DNA of 64,000 bases. Origin: Asticcacaulis sp. MM231. Its GTDB lineage: Bacteria; Pseudomonadota; Alphaproteobacteria; Caulobacterales; Caulobacteraceae. The notes below the pieces were generated by a model that was not told where the DNA came from, did no database searches, and saw only the letters and a list, made by a program, of their open reading frames with translations. The position numbers were made by a program, and so were the translations under genes. Where the stretch lies: contig NZ_OZ075108.1 in the NCBI RefSeq assembly GCF_964186625.1, positions 806,001 to 870,000 on the forward strand, written 5' to 3'. This document shows positions 37,338 through 46,323 of this stretch, one piece after another (the first letter of the stretch is position 1; each line of letters starts with the position of its first letter).

Positions 37338-38183
37338 TTAAGCCGCACCAACCGTCTGCTTTTGCGTGCCGAGACCCTCGATGCCCAGTTCCATGACATC
37401 GCCGGGATTGAGCCACACCGGCTCCGGCTTCACGCCCATGCCGACACCCGGCGGGGTGCCGGTCGAGATGACGTCGCCCGGCTGCAGCGACATGAAACGC
37501 GACAGGTAGGCCACGATCTGCGGCACCTTGAAGACCATGGTCGAGGACGAGCCGTTCTGATAGCGCTTGCCATTGACCTCAAGCCACATATGCAGATTGT
37601 TGAAGTCGCCGGCCTCGTCCTTGGTCACCAGCCAGGGGCCGATCGGACCGAAGGTATCGCAGCCCTTGCCCTTGTCCCAGGTGCCGCCGCGCTCAAGCTG
37701 GAAGGCACGCTCGGAGACATCGTTGATGGTGCAGAAGCCAGCGACGTAATCCAGTGCATCCTCTTCGGAGACATAGGACGCGTGCTTGCCGATGACGACG
37801 CCGAGTTCGACTTCCCAGTCGAGCTTGGTGGAATCGCGCGGCTTCAGCACGTCATCGTTCGGCCCGATGATGGCCGAGGTCGCCTTCATGAAGACCACCG
37901 GTTCGGACGGCACCGGCAGGTTGCTCTCGGCGGCATGGTCGGCATAGTTGAGGCCGATACAGATGAACTTGCCGACGCGGCCGACGCACGGGCCGTAACG
38001 CGAACCTGCGGGGGCGAGGGGGAGCGTCGTTGGGTCGATGGCGGCGAGCTTAGCCAGCGAGGCTTCGGAGAGCACATCGCCGGCGATATCATCGACAATG
38101 CCGGAAAGGTCGCGGATCTGGCCGTCAGAGTCGAGCAGGCCGGGTTTTTCAGAGCCCGAAGGGCCGAAGCGGAGAAGTTTCAT
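37338..38183 (-). CDS. FAH-family hydrolase, probable 2,4-diketo-3-deoxy-L-fuconate hydrolase
   Basis: This 281-residue enzyme has the fumarylacetoacetate-hydrolase fold, with metal-binding acidic residues in the LDWEVELGVVIGK segment and the GTPPGVGMG loop near the end. Its N-terminus (MKLLRFGPSGSEKPGLLD) is typical of the subgroup that cleaves 2,4-diketo-3-deoxy acids of fucose or rhamnose into pyruvate and lactate. It is the last gene of the operon. Substrate assignment rests on neighbours. The reading frame is open far upstream, but the start at 38183 gives the family length. Confidence 0.85.
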   Translation of the reverse strand: MKLLRFGPSGSEKPGLLDSDGQIRDLSGIVDDIAGDVLSEASLAKLAAIDPTTLPLAPAGSRYGPCVGRVGKFICIGLNYADHAAESNLPVPSEPVVFMKATSAIIGPNDDVLKPRDSTKLDWEVELGVVIGKHASYVSEEDALDYVAGFCTINDVSERAFQLERGGTWDKGKGCDTFGPIGPWLVTKDEAGDFNNLHMWLEVNGKRYQNGSSSTMVFKVPQIVAYLSRFMSLQPGDVISTGTPPGVGMGVKPEPVWLNPGDVMELGIEGLGTQKQTVGAA

Positions 38184-38201
38184 GTGTGGTTCCTGTGTAA
38201 T

Positions 38202-38275
38202 CGCCCCCTCCGTCACGGACTTCGCCGTGACACCTCCCTCACAACGACGTTGCCGCTTCGCAGGGGAGGATAAGG
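38202..38275. repeat. Dispersed palindromic repeat inside the fuc operon
   Basis: The block opens CGCCCCCTCCGTCACGG and ends CAGGGGAGGATAAGG. It holds an inner GTCACGG...CCGTGAC stem and an outer CCTCC...GGAGG pairing. It resembles the elements at 26025 and 31672 in its GGGGAGG-ATAAG edge but its middle differs. It fills the 139-bp gap between the SDR and FAH genes. Confidence 0.6.
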
Positions 38276-38322
38276 AAGCAGCAAGCGCTGTCAAGTTACG
38301 GGTCAAGGGGCTGTGCCCCTTG

Positions 38323-39051
38323 CTAGTTGATCCAGCCACCATCAATGATATGCGCCTGGCCGGTCGTAAAGCTGGATTCGTCGGAAGCGAGATAAAGCGC
38401 CAGATTGGCCAGTTCCTCGGCGCGGCCGAAGCGGCCCATGGCCTGACGGGCAGTGAATTCGCCGTAGGCCTTGTCGAAATCGCCGGTGTCACGCAGGCGC
38501 TGGAGCAGGGAGGGGGTCTCGACCGTGCCGGGGCAGATGGCGTTGCAGCGGATGCCCCTGGTGACGAAATCGGCGGCCACCGACTTGGTGAGGCCGATCA
38601 CGCCGGCCTTGGTGGCGCAGTAGGAAAAGCGGTTGGGAATGCCCTTCACCGATGAGGCGATGGACGACATGTTGATGATCGAAGCGCCGCCGGCCTCCAG
38701 CATCGAGGGCAGGAAGGCGCGGATCATGCGGTACATGGCGGTGACGTTGAGGTTCAGCGCGAACTGCCAGGAGTCCTCATCACATTCGAGAATGGTGCCG
38801 GCGTGGACGTAGCCCGCGCAATTATAGAGTACGTTGACTTGTGGAAATTCGGCAGCGATGGCCTTGACCGCCTCCACGTTGGTGACGTCAAGCACGCGGG
38901 TGGTGGCGCCGGCGAAATCCGCCAGGGTGTCGGCGTTGATGTCGGTGGCAATAACCGTCGCGCCTTCCTTGACGAACAGCTCCGCCGTGGCGCGGCCGAT
39001 GCCCTGACCGGCGGCGGTGATGAGGGCGGTCTTGCCGGTTAAACGTCCCAT
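38323..39051 (-). CDS. SDR dehydrogenase, probable 2-keto-3-deoxy-L-fuconate dehydrogenase
   Basis: This 242-residue short-chain dehydrogenase has the cofactor motif TAAGQGIG (about 12-19), the NCAG stretch near residue 82, catalytic Ser in NMSSIAS, and Tyr-Lys in SYCATKAG near residue 148. It resembles DHRS6/BDH2-like enzymes and the 2-keto-3-deoxy-L-fuconate 4-dehydrogenases of non-phosphorylative fucose pathways. Its place between the dehydratase and the FAH hydrolase fits that step. The family is certain, the substrate inferred. Confidence 0.85.
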   Translation of the reverse strand: MGRLTGKTALITAAGQGIGRATAELFVKEGATVIATDINADTLADFAGATTRVLDVTNVEAVKAIAAEFPQVNVLYNCAGYVHAGTILECDEDSWQFALNLNVTAMYRMIRAFLPSMLEAGGASIINMSSIASSVKGIPNRFSYCATKAGVIGLTKSVAADFVTRGIRCNAICPGTVETPSLLQRLRDTGDFDKAYGEFTARQAMGRFGRAEELANLALYLASDESSFTTGQAHIIDGGWIN

Positions 39052-39092
39052 GAGTTACTCCTAGGGTCTTCAAAATGATGCATGCGCATGGC

Positions 39093-40328
39093 TTACGCGC
39101 GGCGCAGGGGTAAACAAGCCGGGCCTATGGGATCGAACGCCTTGTAGGTCAGGATAAACTCCTGGTGCCCCATGGCCTCGCTCAGGGAACGCTCACCGGC
39201 GGCGACGCGCAGCACCAGATCGGTGATCTCCTCACCGACCTGATCGAGCGTGGCGCGGCCTTCCATGATGCGGCCGGCGTCGATATCCATGTCGCCGGAA
39301 AGCTTGCGATAAGTTTCCGGATTGGCGCACACCTTGATGACCGGCGAGATGGCCGAGCCGACCACGCTGCCGCGTCCGGTGGTGAAAAGCGTCACGTGAG
39401 CACCACAGGCGATCATTTCGACGATTTCGGCATTGTCGGAAATGTTCGGGAAGCCAAAGCGCGGTTCTCCATCGGGCACGACATCAAGCAGATAAAGGCC
39501 GCCGGTCGGTGGTACATCGCCGGGCTTGATGATGCCGCAGATCGGCGCCGAGCCGGATTTCGAATAGGCGCCCATCGACTTTTCTTCCTGTGTCGTCAGG
39601 CCGCCCTCGGCATTGCCGGGCGCGAAGGAGCCGAAGCCCATGATGGTGTAATAGTGCTCGGCCTTGACGACAGAGGCTTCCAGTTCGGCGCCCAGTTCGG
39701 GCGTGACGGCGCGCGAGGCCATGATCTTTTCGCAGCCGACCAGTTCGCCGGTTTCCTCGAAGATACAGGTGGCGCCGGCGGCGCCCAGCGTATCGAAGGC
39801 GCGACCGACCGCCGGATTGGCGGTGATGCCGGAGGTGCCGTCCGAGCCGCCGCAGATGGTGCCGACGATCAGTTGGGAGACGTCCATATCACCGCGCGGC
39901 GTCTGGTTGGCGATGGTCTGGATGCGACGGACCGCCGCGACGCCCTTTTCGATGGTGGCCAGGGTGCCGCCTTCGTTCTGGATGACATAGGTCTCGACCG
40001 GACGGCCGGAGGCTTCGATATGACGCTTGAGGGCTTCGCGGTTGAAGCTCTCGCAACCGAGCGATACCAGAACAGCGCCGCCGACGTTCGGATGGGTGCA
40101 CAGGGCCTCCATCATCTTGTAGGCATAATCGTTCGGATAACAGCCTGGGAAACCGATCAGGTGAACTTCGTCGTCATTGCAGGTGTTGACGATCTTGCGC
40201 GCCACGTGGTGGGCACACTCGACCAGATAGACGACGCAGATGACGTTGCGGATGCCCTTGCGGCCGTCGGGACGCAACCAGGCCTGGAAGGACGGGAAGG
40301 TCGTGGTGTCCCCAGTTTTAGTGACCAT
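39093..40328 (-). CDS. UxaA-type dehydratase, large (C-terminal) part
   Basis: This 411-residue protein is the catalytic domain of UxaA/altronate-dehydratase family enzymes, which dehydrate sugar acids with iron. Visible signatures are RPDGRKGIRNVI at the start, GCYPNDYAY, LVSLGCESFN, GTICGGSDGTSGITANPAVG near residue 160, and EETGELVGCE. The usual N-terminal SAF domain is encoded by the adjacent upstream gene, with an 11-bp overlap, as in the Campylobacter jejuni fucose island. L-fuconate dehydration is the likely reaction. The ATG at 40328 was chosen over one five codons earlier. Confidence 0.85.
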   Translation of the reverse strand: MVTKTGDTTTFPSFQAWLRPDGRKGIRNVICVVYLVECAHHVARKIVNTCNDDEVHLIGFPGCYPNDYAYKMMEALCTHPNVGGAVLVSLGCESFNREALKRHIEASGRPVETYVIQNEGGTLATIEKGVAAVRRIQTIANQTPRGDMDVSQLIVGTICGGSDGTSGITANPAVGRAFDTLGAAGATCIFEETGELVGCEKIMASRAVTPELGAELEASVVKAEHYYTIMGFGSFAPGNAEGGLTTQEEKSMGAYSKSGSAPICGIIKPGDVPPTGGLYLLDVVPDGEPRFGFPNISDNAEIVEMIACGAHVTLFTTGRGSVVGSAISPVIKVCANPETYRKLSGDMDIDAGRIMEGRATLDQVGEEITDLVLRVAAGERSLSEAMGHQEFILTYKAFDPIGPACLPLRRA

Positions 40329-40635
40329 GGCCGGTGACCTCACGTGTATGGCTTTTGATATAGTCGCTTTGCATATTGTGCATGTGAACGTGCGCGCCGC
40401 GCGGCACGTCCTGCTTCATGGAGCCGATCGGGGCGCCATACTTGATGATCTTGTCGCCGGCGCTCAAAGCACGGCGGGCTATCTTGTGGCCTACAGTGAT
40501 CTCATCGGTCAGGGTCACGGTCTCGCCGTCGAGCGTGATGGTCTGTCCGCGGAAGGCGTGTTGCCGGCAGACCAGCACATTGTCGTCCGGATGCAGGAGG
40601 ATGAAGGGGCTCACGAAGGTGGCGTTATCGCTCAT
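40318..40635 (-). CDS. UxaA-type dehydratase, small SAF-domain part
   Basis: This 105-residue protein is a stand-alone SAF domain, equivalent to the N-terminal part of altronate dehydratase. The GHKIARRALSAGDKIIKYGAPIG segment (about 48-70) and the HVHMHNM motif (about 82-88) are diagnostic. It should associate with the product of the next gene to form one enzyme. Start and stop overlap both neighbours (4 bp with the aldo/keto reductase gene, 11 bp with the large part), so translation is coupled. Confidence 0.88.
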   Translation of the reverse strand: MSDNATFVSPFILLHPDDNVLVCRQHAFRGQTITLDGETVTLTDEITVGHKIARRALSAGDKIIKYGAPIGSMKQDVPRGAHVHMHNMQSDYIKSHTREVTGHGH

Positions 40636-41705
40636 GACAAAACCCTTGTCTTGGGGATGGGGGCCGCGTCATGCAGCAGGCCTTCGGATTTCAGATCGTC
40701 CCAGAGAGCGGCGGGAATCTCGGTCTCGAACAGGGCGACATTGGCCTTGACCTGGGCGGCGTCGGCCATGCCCGGGATGACGCAGGCCACGGCCGGATGC
40801 GCGAGTGGGAATTGCAGGGCTGCCGCCGCCAAAGGGACGCCGTGAGCAGCGCAGACGGTCTGTAGCGCCCTGACGCGATTGATGATATCGGGCGGCGCCG
40901 CTTCGTAATTGTAGTGCGGCACAGTGTCCCCCTTTATGCCTTCGACGAGGATACCCGAATTGAACGGGCCGCCCAGTATGATGCTGATGTTTTTGGCCTG
41001 ACAGGCCGGCAGGAAGCGATCCAGCGTCGTCTGCTCCAGCAGGGTGTAGCGACCGGCCAGCAGGATGGCGTCGATCTCGACCTGCGCCATCACCTCTTCG
41101 CAGACCTGGGATTCATTGACGCCAAGACCGATGGCGCCGACCAGAGCCTGATCCTTCAGGGCGCGCATCGCCCGGTAGCCGCCGTCAAGAAAGGCCTTCA
41201 TGTGTCCCTTGGCGTCGTCGCCGTGCGTGACTTCGCCAAGATCATGGGCGAGCAGTATGTCGATGCGCTCGCGTTTCAGGCGCGCCTGACTGGCCTCGAA
41301 GGATCGCATGACGCCGTCATAGGTGTAATCAAAGTTCGGCTCGAAAGGATCGCCGTCGATGAAACCATGACGCTCGGTCCCGGACGGCGGTGGCGGTGTT
41401 ACCGGTGTCAGGACGCGGCCGACTTTAGTAGAGACAGTGATGTCCTCCGACAGCCCGGCCCCGACACGGCGCTCGGAAAGGCCTTGTCCGTAATGGGGCG
41501 CAGTATCGACATAGGCTATGCCGGCGGCAAGGGCCGCACTGAGGGCGGATTGCGCCGACTCATCCGAAATGACGCGGTAGAGATTACCAAGCGCCGCGGC
41601 GCCGAAACCTAGGCGACTCACCTCGACGGAGGTCGAACCAAGAAGACGGTGGGGAAAAGGATGCGCTGATGTCACGTAAGGGGCGTCTTCTGCTCTGTTG
41701 TTCAA
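40632..41705 (-). CDS. Aldo/keto reductase, probable L-fucose 1-dehydrogenase
   Basis: This roughly 357-residue TIM-barrel oxidoreductase has the catalytic Asp and Tyr in DTAPHYGQGLSE, Lys in VSTKVGR and His in ILLAHDLG. It belongs to the D-threo-aldose 1-dehydrogenase group, which oxidises L-fucose, L-galactose or D-arabinose to the lactone. In this cluster L-fucose is the likely substrate. The frame opens with TTG at 41705; GTG at 41675 is also possible, and neither has a clear ribosome site. The stop overlaps the SAF-domain gene. Confidence 0.85.
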   Translation of the reverse strand: MNNRAEDAPYVTSAHPFPHRLLGSTSVEVSRLGFGAAALGNLYRVISDESAQSALSAALAAGIAYVDTAPHYGQGLSERRVGAGLSEDITVSTKVGRVLTPVTPPPPSGTERHGFIDGDPFEPNFDYTYDGVMRSFEASQARLKRERIDILLAHDLGEVTHGDDAKGHMKAFLDGGYRAMRALKDQALVGAIGLGVNESQVCEEVMAQVEIDAILLAGRYTLLEQTTLDRFLPACQAKNISIILGGPFNSGILVEGIKGDTVPHYNYEAAPPDIINRVRALQTVCAAHGVPLAAAALQFPLAHPAVACVIPGMADAAQVKANVALFETEIPAALWDDLKSEGLLHDAAPIPKTRVLS

Positions 41706-41771
41706 GTTTGAAACTATTCTTATAGATAAAATAGATAGCGTTCGGTCACGCGGGAATCAAGCGCAATCGCG

Positions 41772-42527
41772 CTATCCGCCGAGCGTTTTGCTGATGGCCC
41801 GTGCGGTGGCTTTCAAGCTGGCGAGAGCCCCCTCAAGGCTGATCCCGTCCTCGACATGTATCCACGGCATGGTCAGGGCGGCGATGACACCGACATCGTT
41901 GATGACCGGGCAGGAAATATCGGTGATGCCGTCGATATAGCCGGAAGCGGCGGTGTAATGGCCTTGAGCCACCGCCTGTTCGGCATGGGCCTCAAAGGTT
42001 TCCCATGCTTCCGGGGGAAGGCCGGGACGTAAGAACTTGCGCCACTGATCGCGAATCTTGGCCTTCTGGAAGGCATAAAGTACAAGCCCGGATGTGGTTT
42101 GCGCCAGCGGGCGCTGATAGCCGACCCGCACCGAGAAGCCAAGATCCCCCGGCGCTTCGATACGAGCGATAACAACCATGCGGTCGTCTGAAGCGATGGC
42201 GATATGACAGGCCTGCCGCGTATCTTCACTCAGGGCCTGCATCATCGGCAGGGCGGTGGCCAGCAGGTTCTGGCTTGGTCCACGTGAAATGCCGAGCGAA
42301 AACAGCTTGTTGGTCAGATCGAAGCCATCACCGTTGGCTGACAGACCGACATAGCCACGCGACTCAAGCACCTGCACCATGCGAAACAGTTCGCTGACCG
42401 AACGTTCCAGCCGGGTTGAAATCTGCGACAGGGTCATCGGCGACTTCGCGGAGGCGAGCAGTTCCAGCACATCGAGCCCCTTTTCCAGAGCGGGCGCGCG
42501 ATATTTGCTGGCGGCTTTATCGGACAT
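41772..42527 (-). CDS. IclR-family regulator of the fuc operon
   Basis: This 251-residue regulator has a winged helix-turn-helix (about 12-70, with MTLSQISTRLERSVSELFRMV) and a C-terminal IclR effector domain ending in AISKTLGG. It lies inside the operon between the lactonase and the reductase, so it is probably a local regulator responding to fucose or an intermediate. Gap sizes are 10 bp to the lactonase and 66 bp to the reductase. Confidence 0.9.
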   Translation of the reverse strand: MSDKAASKYRAPALEKGLDVLELLASAKSPMTLSQISTRLERSVSELFRMVQVLESRGYVGLSANGDGFDLTNKLFSLGISRGPSQNLLATALPMMQALSEDTRQACHIAIASDDRMVVIARIEAPGDLGFSVRVGYQRPLAQTTSGLVLYAFQKAKIRDQWRKFLRPGLPPEAWETFEAHAEQAVAQGHYTAASGYIDGITDISCPVINDVGVIAALTMPWIHVEDGISLEGALASLKATARAISKTLGG

Positions 42528-42537
42528 CAGGTCGACC

Positions 42538-43362
42538 TTAGTTCAGGTTGTACAGGTTGCAGGCGGCTTTACCCATAATAGCGTTATGTGTGGAATTGGG
42601 TTTGTCGGCAAGCCAGGCCTGCGTCCAGTCGAACCACAGGCGGTAATCGCCGTTGAGCCGAAGCACCGGCCAGTCCGAACCCCACATCAGGCGATCAGGG
42701 CCAAAGACGTTCAGCAGATGATCGGCATAAGGTATAAGATCCTCAGGCGCCTGACCGGGCGCGGCCTCGGTCAGGAGACCGGACAGCTTGCAGGCGACGT
42801 TACCATTCTGCGCCACGGCTGCCATGCGCTCGAACCACAGCGCGGTGTCGCCGCTGGCGATCGCCGGCTTGGCGCCGTGATCGATGATGATACTCAGATC
42901 CGGATAGCGTTTCGCCAAAGAGTCAATGGCCGGCAGATGGCGCGTGAACACCAGCGCATCGAAGGTCAGGCCGTGTGTCACCATGGCCTGGACACCGGCC
43001 TGCGCCGCATCGCGCAGGATCCAGTCGTCCTCAAGGCCTTGCAGCATCGGGCGCAGGCCCTTCAGCTTCGGCTTGCGGGCCAGGGCGGCGATCTTATAGC
43101 CGGCACCCGGCGCTGTCACGTCGGTCCAGCCGACCACGGCCTTGATCAGCGGCGTGGCGGCGGCGACTTCCAGCATCCAGGCCGTATCCTGCGCCGAGGG
43201 CTGGGACTGGACAAGCACCGTTCCCGTAATGCCCAGGCCTTGCGTTGCCGTCATCAGGTCTTCGGGGAGGAAGTCCTGATGAATAACGCTGAGATCGGGC
43301 GTGGGCCATTCATGACCGTTCTGGCCAATCTGCCACAGATGCTGATGGGCATCGATGATCAT
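42538..43362 (-). CDS. Amidohydrolase, probable L-fuconolactonase
   Basis: This 274-residue TIM-barrel enzyme of the COG3618 amidohydrolase-2 group opens its lactone substrate. The metal-binding motif DAHQHLW is at residues 4-10, a conserved His lies in IIIDHGAKP near 188, and Asp in LMWGSDWPVL near 230. The group includes L-fuconolactone and L-rhamnonolactone hydrolases. It overlaps fucP by one base and precedes the regulator by 10 bases, so it belongs to the same transcript. Confidence 0.88.
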   Translation of the reverse strand: MIIDAHQHLWQIGQNGHEWPTPDLSVIHQDFLPEDLMTATQGLGITGTVLVQSQPSAQDTAWMLEVAAATPLIKAVVGWTDVTAPGAGYKIAALARKPKLKGLRPMLQGLEDDWILRDAAQAGVQAMVTHGLTFDALVFTRHLPAIDSLAKRYPDLSIIIDHGAKPAIASGDTALWFERMAAVAQNGNVACKLSGLLTEAAPGQAPEDLIPYADHLLNVFGPDRLMWGSDWPVLRLNGDYRLWFDWTQAWLADKPNSTHNAIMGKAACNLYNLN

Positions 43363-44642
43363 TAATGCCCCTTCGACATATCGACCGTGGCCGATTTCGA
43401 GCCAAGGCCATAGAGCGCGATGACCACAAAGCAGACCAGCGGTACGAAGATCGCCGTCTTGATGTGGCTGATATCGGAGATATGACCCATGGCGGCGGTC
43501 AGGACAGCGCCGCCGATGATGCTCATGACCAGGAAGGACGCGCCCGTCTTGGTGAGCGGGCCTAAGCCTCGCACCGAGGTGGCGAAGATGGTCGGGAACA
43601 TGATCGACATGAACAGCGAACTGCCGACCATGGCATAGAGACCGTAAAGACCGCCGACGCTGGCGGCATAGGCCATCAGGGCCACGTTGATGACGGCGAA
43701 GGCACCGAGCAGTTTGGTGGCCGAGACGAAACGCAACAGGGCGGTGCCTATGAAGCGGCCGATGGCGAACAGGACGAGCGAGGCGATGACATAGCTCGCC
43801 GCCGCCTTGTCTGTGATTCCGATTTCAGACTGGGCGTAGCGGATGGTGTAACTCCACACGCCGACCTGAGCGCCGACATAGAAGAATTGCGCCATGACGC
43901 CCATGAGGAAATGCTTGTGCTTGAGCAGACCGCCGATCGTCTGGCCGATCGTCATGTTCGCTTCATCTGCATCATGCGTATTGCCGGTGGCGGCCTTGGG
44001 GAACTTTGTAAAGGTAACAAGGACGGCCCACAGCAGGATAACTACGCCGATGATCAGGTAAGGGCCCTGAACCGCCTTGGCTTCGCGGACTAAATCGGCC
44101 GCATCGAGTTTTTCGATACCAGACAAAATGAACGTCTGGCCGACCCAAAGTCCTACCAGCGAGCCGAGCGGATTGAAGGCCTGCGCCAGGTTGAGGCGGA
44201 AGGCGGCAGTTTTTTCATCACCCAAAATGGTCATCAATGGGTTGGCCGAGGTTTCCAGAAAGGCAAGGCCGGACGCGATCACGAACAGGGCGGCAAGGAA
44301 CCAATAATACTGGCGTATTTCGGCTGCCGGATAAAACAAGAAGGCGCCGAGCGCAAACAAGCACAGGCCGGTGATCACCACGGCCTTGTAACCGTATTTG
44401 CGCATGAAAAAACCGGCCGGCAGGGCCAGCAGGAAATAACCCATATAGAAGGCCGACTGCACCAGACCCGATTGTAAATCGGTGAGCGTGAAGGCCTTCT
44501 TGAATTGCGGAATCAGAATGTCGTTGAGATTGTTGGCCATGCCCCAGAAGAAAAAGAGGGCGGTGATCAGCGCGATCGGCCAGAGGGCGGCGAATCCGCG
44601 GGCGGGTGCGGCTGGCTTGGCGTCGGGTTCGGGGTGTGGCAT
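43362..44642 (-). CDS. fucP: FucP-type L-fucose/H+ symporter
   Basis: This 426-residue MFS transporter of the FHS family has 12 transmembrane segments. Residues needed for proton coupling and sugar binding in E. coli FucP are conserved: Asp in NNLNDILIPQF (segment 1) and Glu in FLETSANPLMTILG (segment 4). The FRLNLAQAFNPLG signature is also present. It imports L-fucose or a close relative. It is the first gene of the operon and is divergent from the mutarotase. Confidence 0.92.
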   Translation of the reverse strand: MPHPEPDAKPAAPARGFAALWPIALITALFFFWGMANNLNDILIPQFKKAFTLTDLQSGLVQSAFYMGYFLLALPAGFFMRKYGYKAVVITGLCLFALGAFLFYPAAEIRQYYWFLAALFVIASGLAFLETSANPLMTILGDEKTAAFRLNLAQAFNPLGSLVGLWVGQTFILSGIEKLDAADLVREAKAVQGPYLIIGVVILLWAVLVTFTKFPKAATGNTHDADEANMTIGQTIGGLLKHKHFLMGVMAQFFYVGAQVGVWSYTIRYAQSEIGITDKAAASYVIASLVLFAIGRFIGTALLRFVSATKLLGAFAVINVALMAYAASVGGLYGLYAMVGSSLFMSIMFPTIFATSVRGLGPLTKTGASFLVMSIIGGAVLTAAMGHISDISHIKTAIFVPLVCFVVIALYGLGSKSATVDMSKGH

Positions 44643-44873
44643 TATCGTATTTCCCTGTGTGTGGCCTGACCGGCCGCTTTGTTGCCGCTACTTGCATCAC
44701 ATATGAATGGCGACGTCAAATATGAAATTGTTCCGGGGGTTTGCATCCCGAAACATTCGCCGCTATATACTCAGACATATGGTCCTCAAGAGGCCGATTG
44801 CCTTTGCCGGATTTTACGACTACGGCAAGCACTTGCCGCCCGTCAGGGCGATTTGGAACAACTGGAAACGCTG
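44643..44873. promoter_or_regulatory. Divergent promoter region between fucP and the mutarotase
   Basis: This 231-bp region must hold the promoters for both transcription units. It contains an imperfect dyad GTTCCGGG...CCCGAAAC (44729-44755) and two ACATATG boxes near 44699 and 44774, any of which could bind the IclR regulator. No operator matching the xyl sites was seen. Confidence 0.35.
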
Positions 44874-45233
44874 ATGTCGACCCAACCTGAAAAGCAGGTC
44901 TTTGCCCTTGATCTGAAAGATGATCCGGCCCTGATCGAACGCTACAAGCAATGGCACGCACCCGGACAGGTGCCCGGCTCGATCAATGCCTCCATGCACG
45001 CCGCCGGTATCGAGGCGCTGGAAATCTATCTGGTCGGCAACCGCATGATGATAATTCTGACTCCCGGCCCGAACTATGACGCCGCTGCCAAGGCCGCCTC
45101 CGATGCCGAAAGCCCCGATGTGCAGGCATGGGAAAAACTGATGTGGGATTTCCAGCAGGCCCTGCCGTTTGCTGCCCCCGGCCAGAAATGGCTGCCGATG
45201 GAGCGGATTTATTCGCTGGCTGAGCAGAACTAA
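44874..45233 (+). CDS. RhaM-family sugar mutarotase
   Basis: This 119-residue protein has the L-rhamnose mutarotase fold, with KDDPALIERYKQWHAPGQVP at about 13-32 and the IEALEIYLVGNRMMIIL strand pair. The His of KQWHA is the usual catalytic residue. Relatives in fucose islands act as fucose mutarotases and supply the anomer for the dehydrogenase. The start at 44874 matches family length; a longer frame upstream is unsupported. Confidence 0.85.
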   Translation: MSTQPEKQVFALDLKDDPALIERYKQWHAPGQVPGSINASMHAAGIEALEIYLVGNRMMIILTPGPNYDAAAKAASDAESPDVQAWEKLMWDFQQALPFAAPGQKWLPMERIYSLAEQN

Positions 45234-45303
45234 TTATACTACAATTTACAAGATGATGCGGTCACGGTAAGACACCGCAAAGAGTGCTTAAGGAAACGCG
45301 ACG

Positions 45304-46249
45304 ATGGGACTATTTGGTAAGAAGCCTTTGAAAATCGGCCTGATCGGCCTCGGCAAGATCGCCGTTGATCAGCATATCCCGTCGATTCGCGGCAACAAGC
45401 ATCTCGAACTGGTGGCAGGCTGTTCGCCGCATACCCGTCCGGAAGGCGTCAAGGCCTATCCCGATATGGACGCCATGATGACGGCGCACCCGGAGATCGA
45501 GGCGATCGCCATCTGCACACCGCCGCAGATTCGTCACAAGATCGCCAAGGAGGTCATCGCTATTGGCCGCCACGTCTTCCTTGAAAAGCCGCCTGCCGCC
45601 ACGCTGGGCGAGGCCGAGGCCATCAAGGCGCTGGCTGCGGCCAAGGGCGTGTCATTGCTGGCCTCGTGGCACTCGCGTTTCGCCCCCGCCGTGGAGGCCA
45701 CGCGCAAGTGGATTTCCGAACGTGAGATCAAGAGCATTACCATCCACTGGAAGGAAAATGTTCGCCAGTGGCACCCCGGCCAGGCATGGATTTTTGAAGC
45801 CGGCGGCATGGGCGTGTTCGATCCGGGCATCAACTCCCTGTCGATCCTGACGCGCATTCTCGCCGACGCCGTCATGGTGAAGAAGGCCGACCTGCATATC
45901 CCGGTCAATTGTGACGCGCCGATCCAGGTCGAAATGGATATGATGACCGAGGTCGGTTTCCCGATCCGCGCCGAATATGACTTCCTGCAGACCGGCGTCC
46001 AGACCTGGAGCATCTTCATTGAGTTCGACATCCTACGAGAAACTGACGCTTTCGATGGGCGGCACCGAACTAGAGATCGACGGACGCACCCTGATCAAGC
46101 AGAAAGAAGCGGAATATGCCGGCCTTTACGCGCACTTCCACGATCTGATCCGCGCCGGCAAGTCGGATGCCGACTTCTCACCGCTGCGCATCGTCGCCGA
46201 CGCGATGCTGCTCGGTAAGCGCATCGCGGCGCCGGAATATATTGAGTAG
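45304..46249 (+). pseudogene. Gfo/Idh-family sugar 1-dehydrogenase with frameshift
   Basis: The first frame encodes about 238 residues of a galactose/arabinose 1-dehydrogenase-like enzyme: Rossmann motif GLIGLGKIA, EKPPAATLGEAEA and WHPGQAW. It then departs from the family near TWSIFIEF. The next frame supplies the missing C-terminus, starting YEKLTLSMGGTELEIDG and ending AAPEYIE at 46249. A change of one base near 46020-46035 would join them into about 315 residues. Either it is a recent pseudogene or an assembly error. The substrate may be D-galactose, L-arabinose or a fucose-like sugar. Confidence 0.85.
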
Positions 46250-46275
46250 CCTGCCCTGTCTAAGGCATAAAAAAC

Positions 46276-46305
46276 AGCGCCATCAGTGATGACGGCGCTT
46301 TTTTT
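46276..46305. terminator. Bidirectional terminator between Gfo/Idh and pyk
   Basis: AGCGCCATCA (46276-46285) and TGACGGCGCT (46290-46299) pair with one mismatch. T-runs flank it on both strands (seven T on plus, six on minus), fitting the convergent genes. Confidence 0.9.
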
Positions 46306-46323
46306 ACATGTTGTGTTGAAAAC

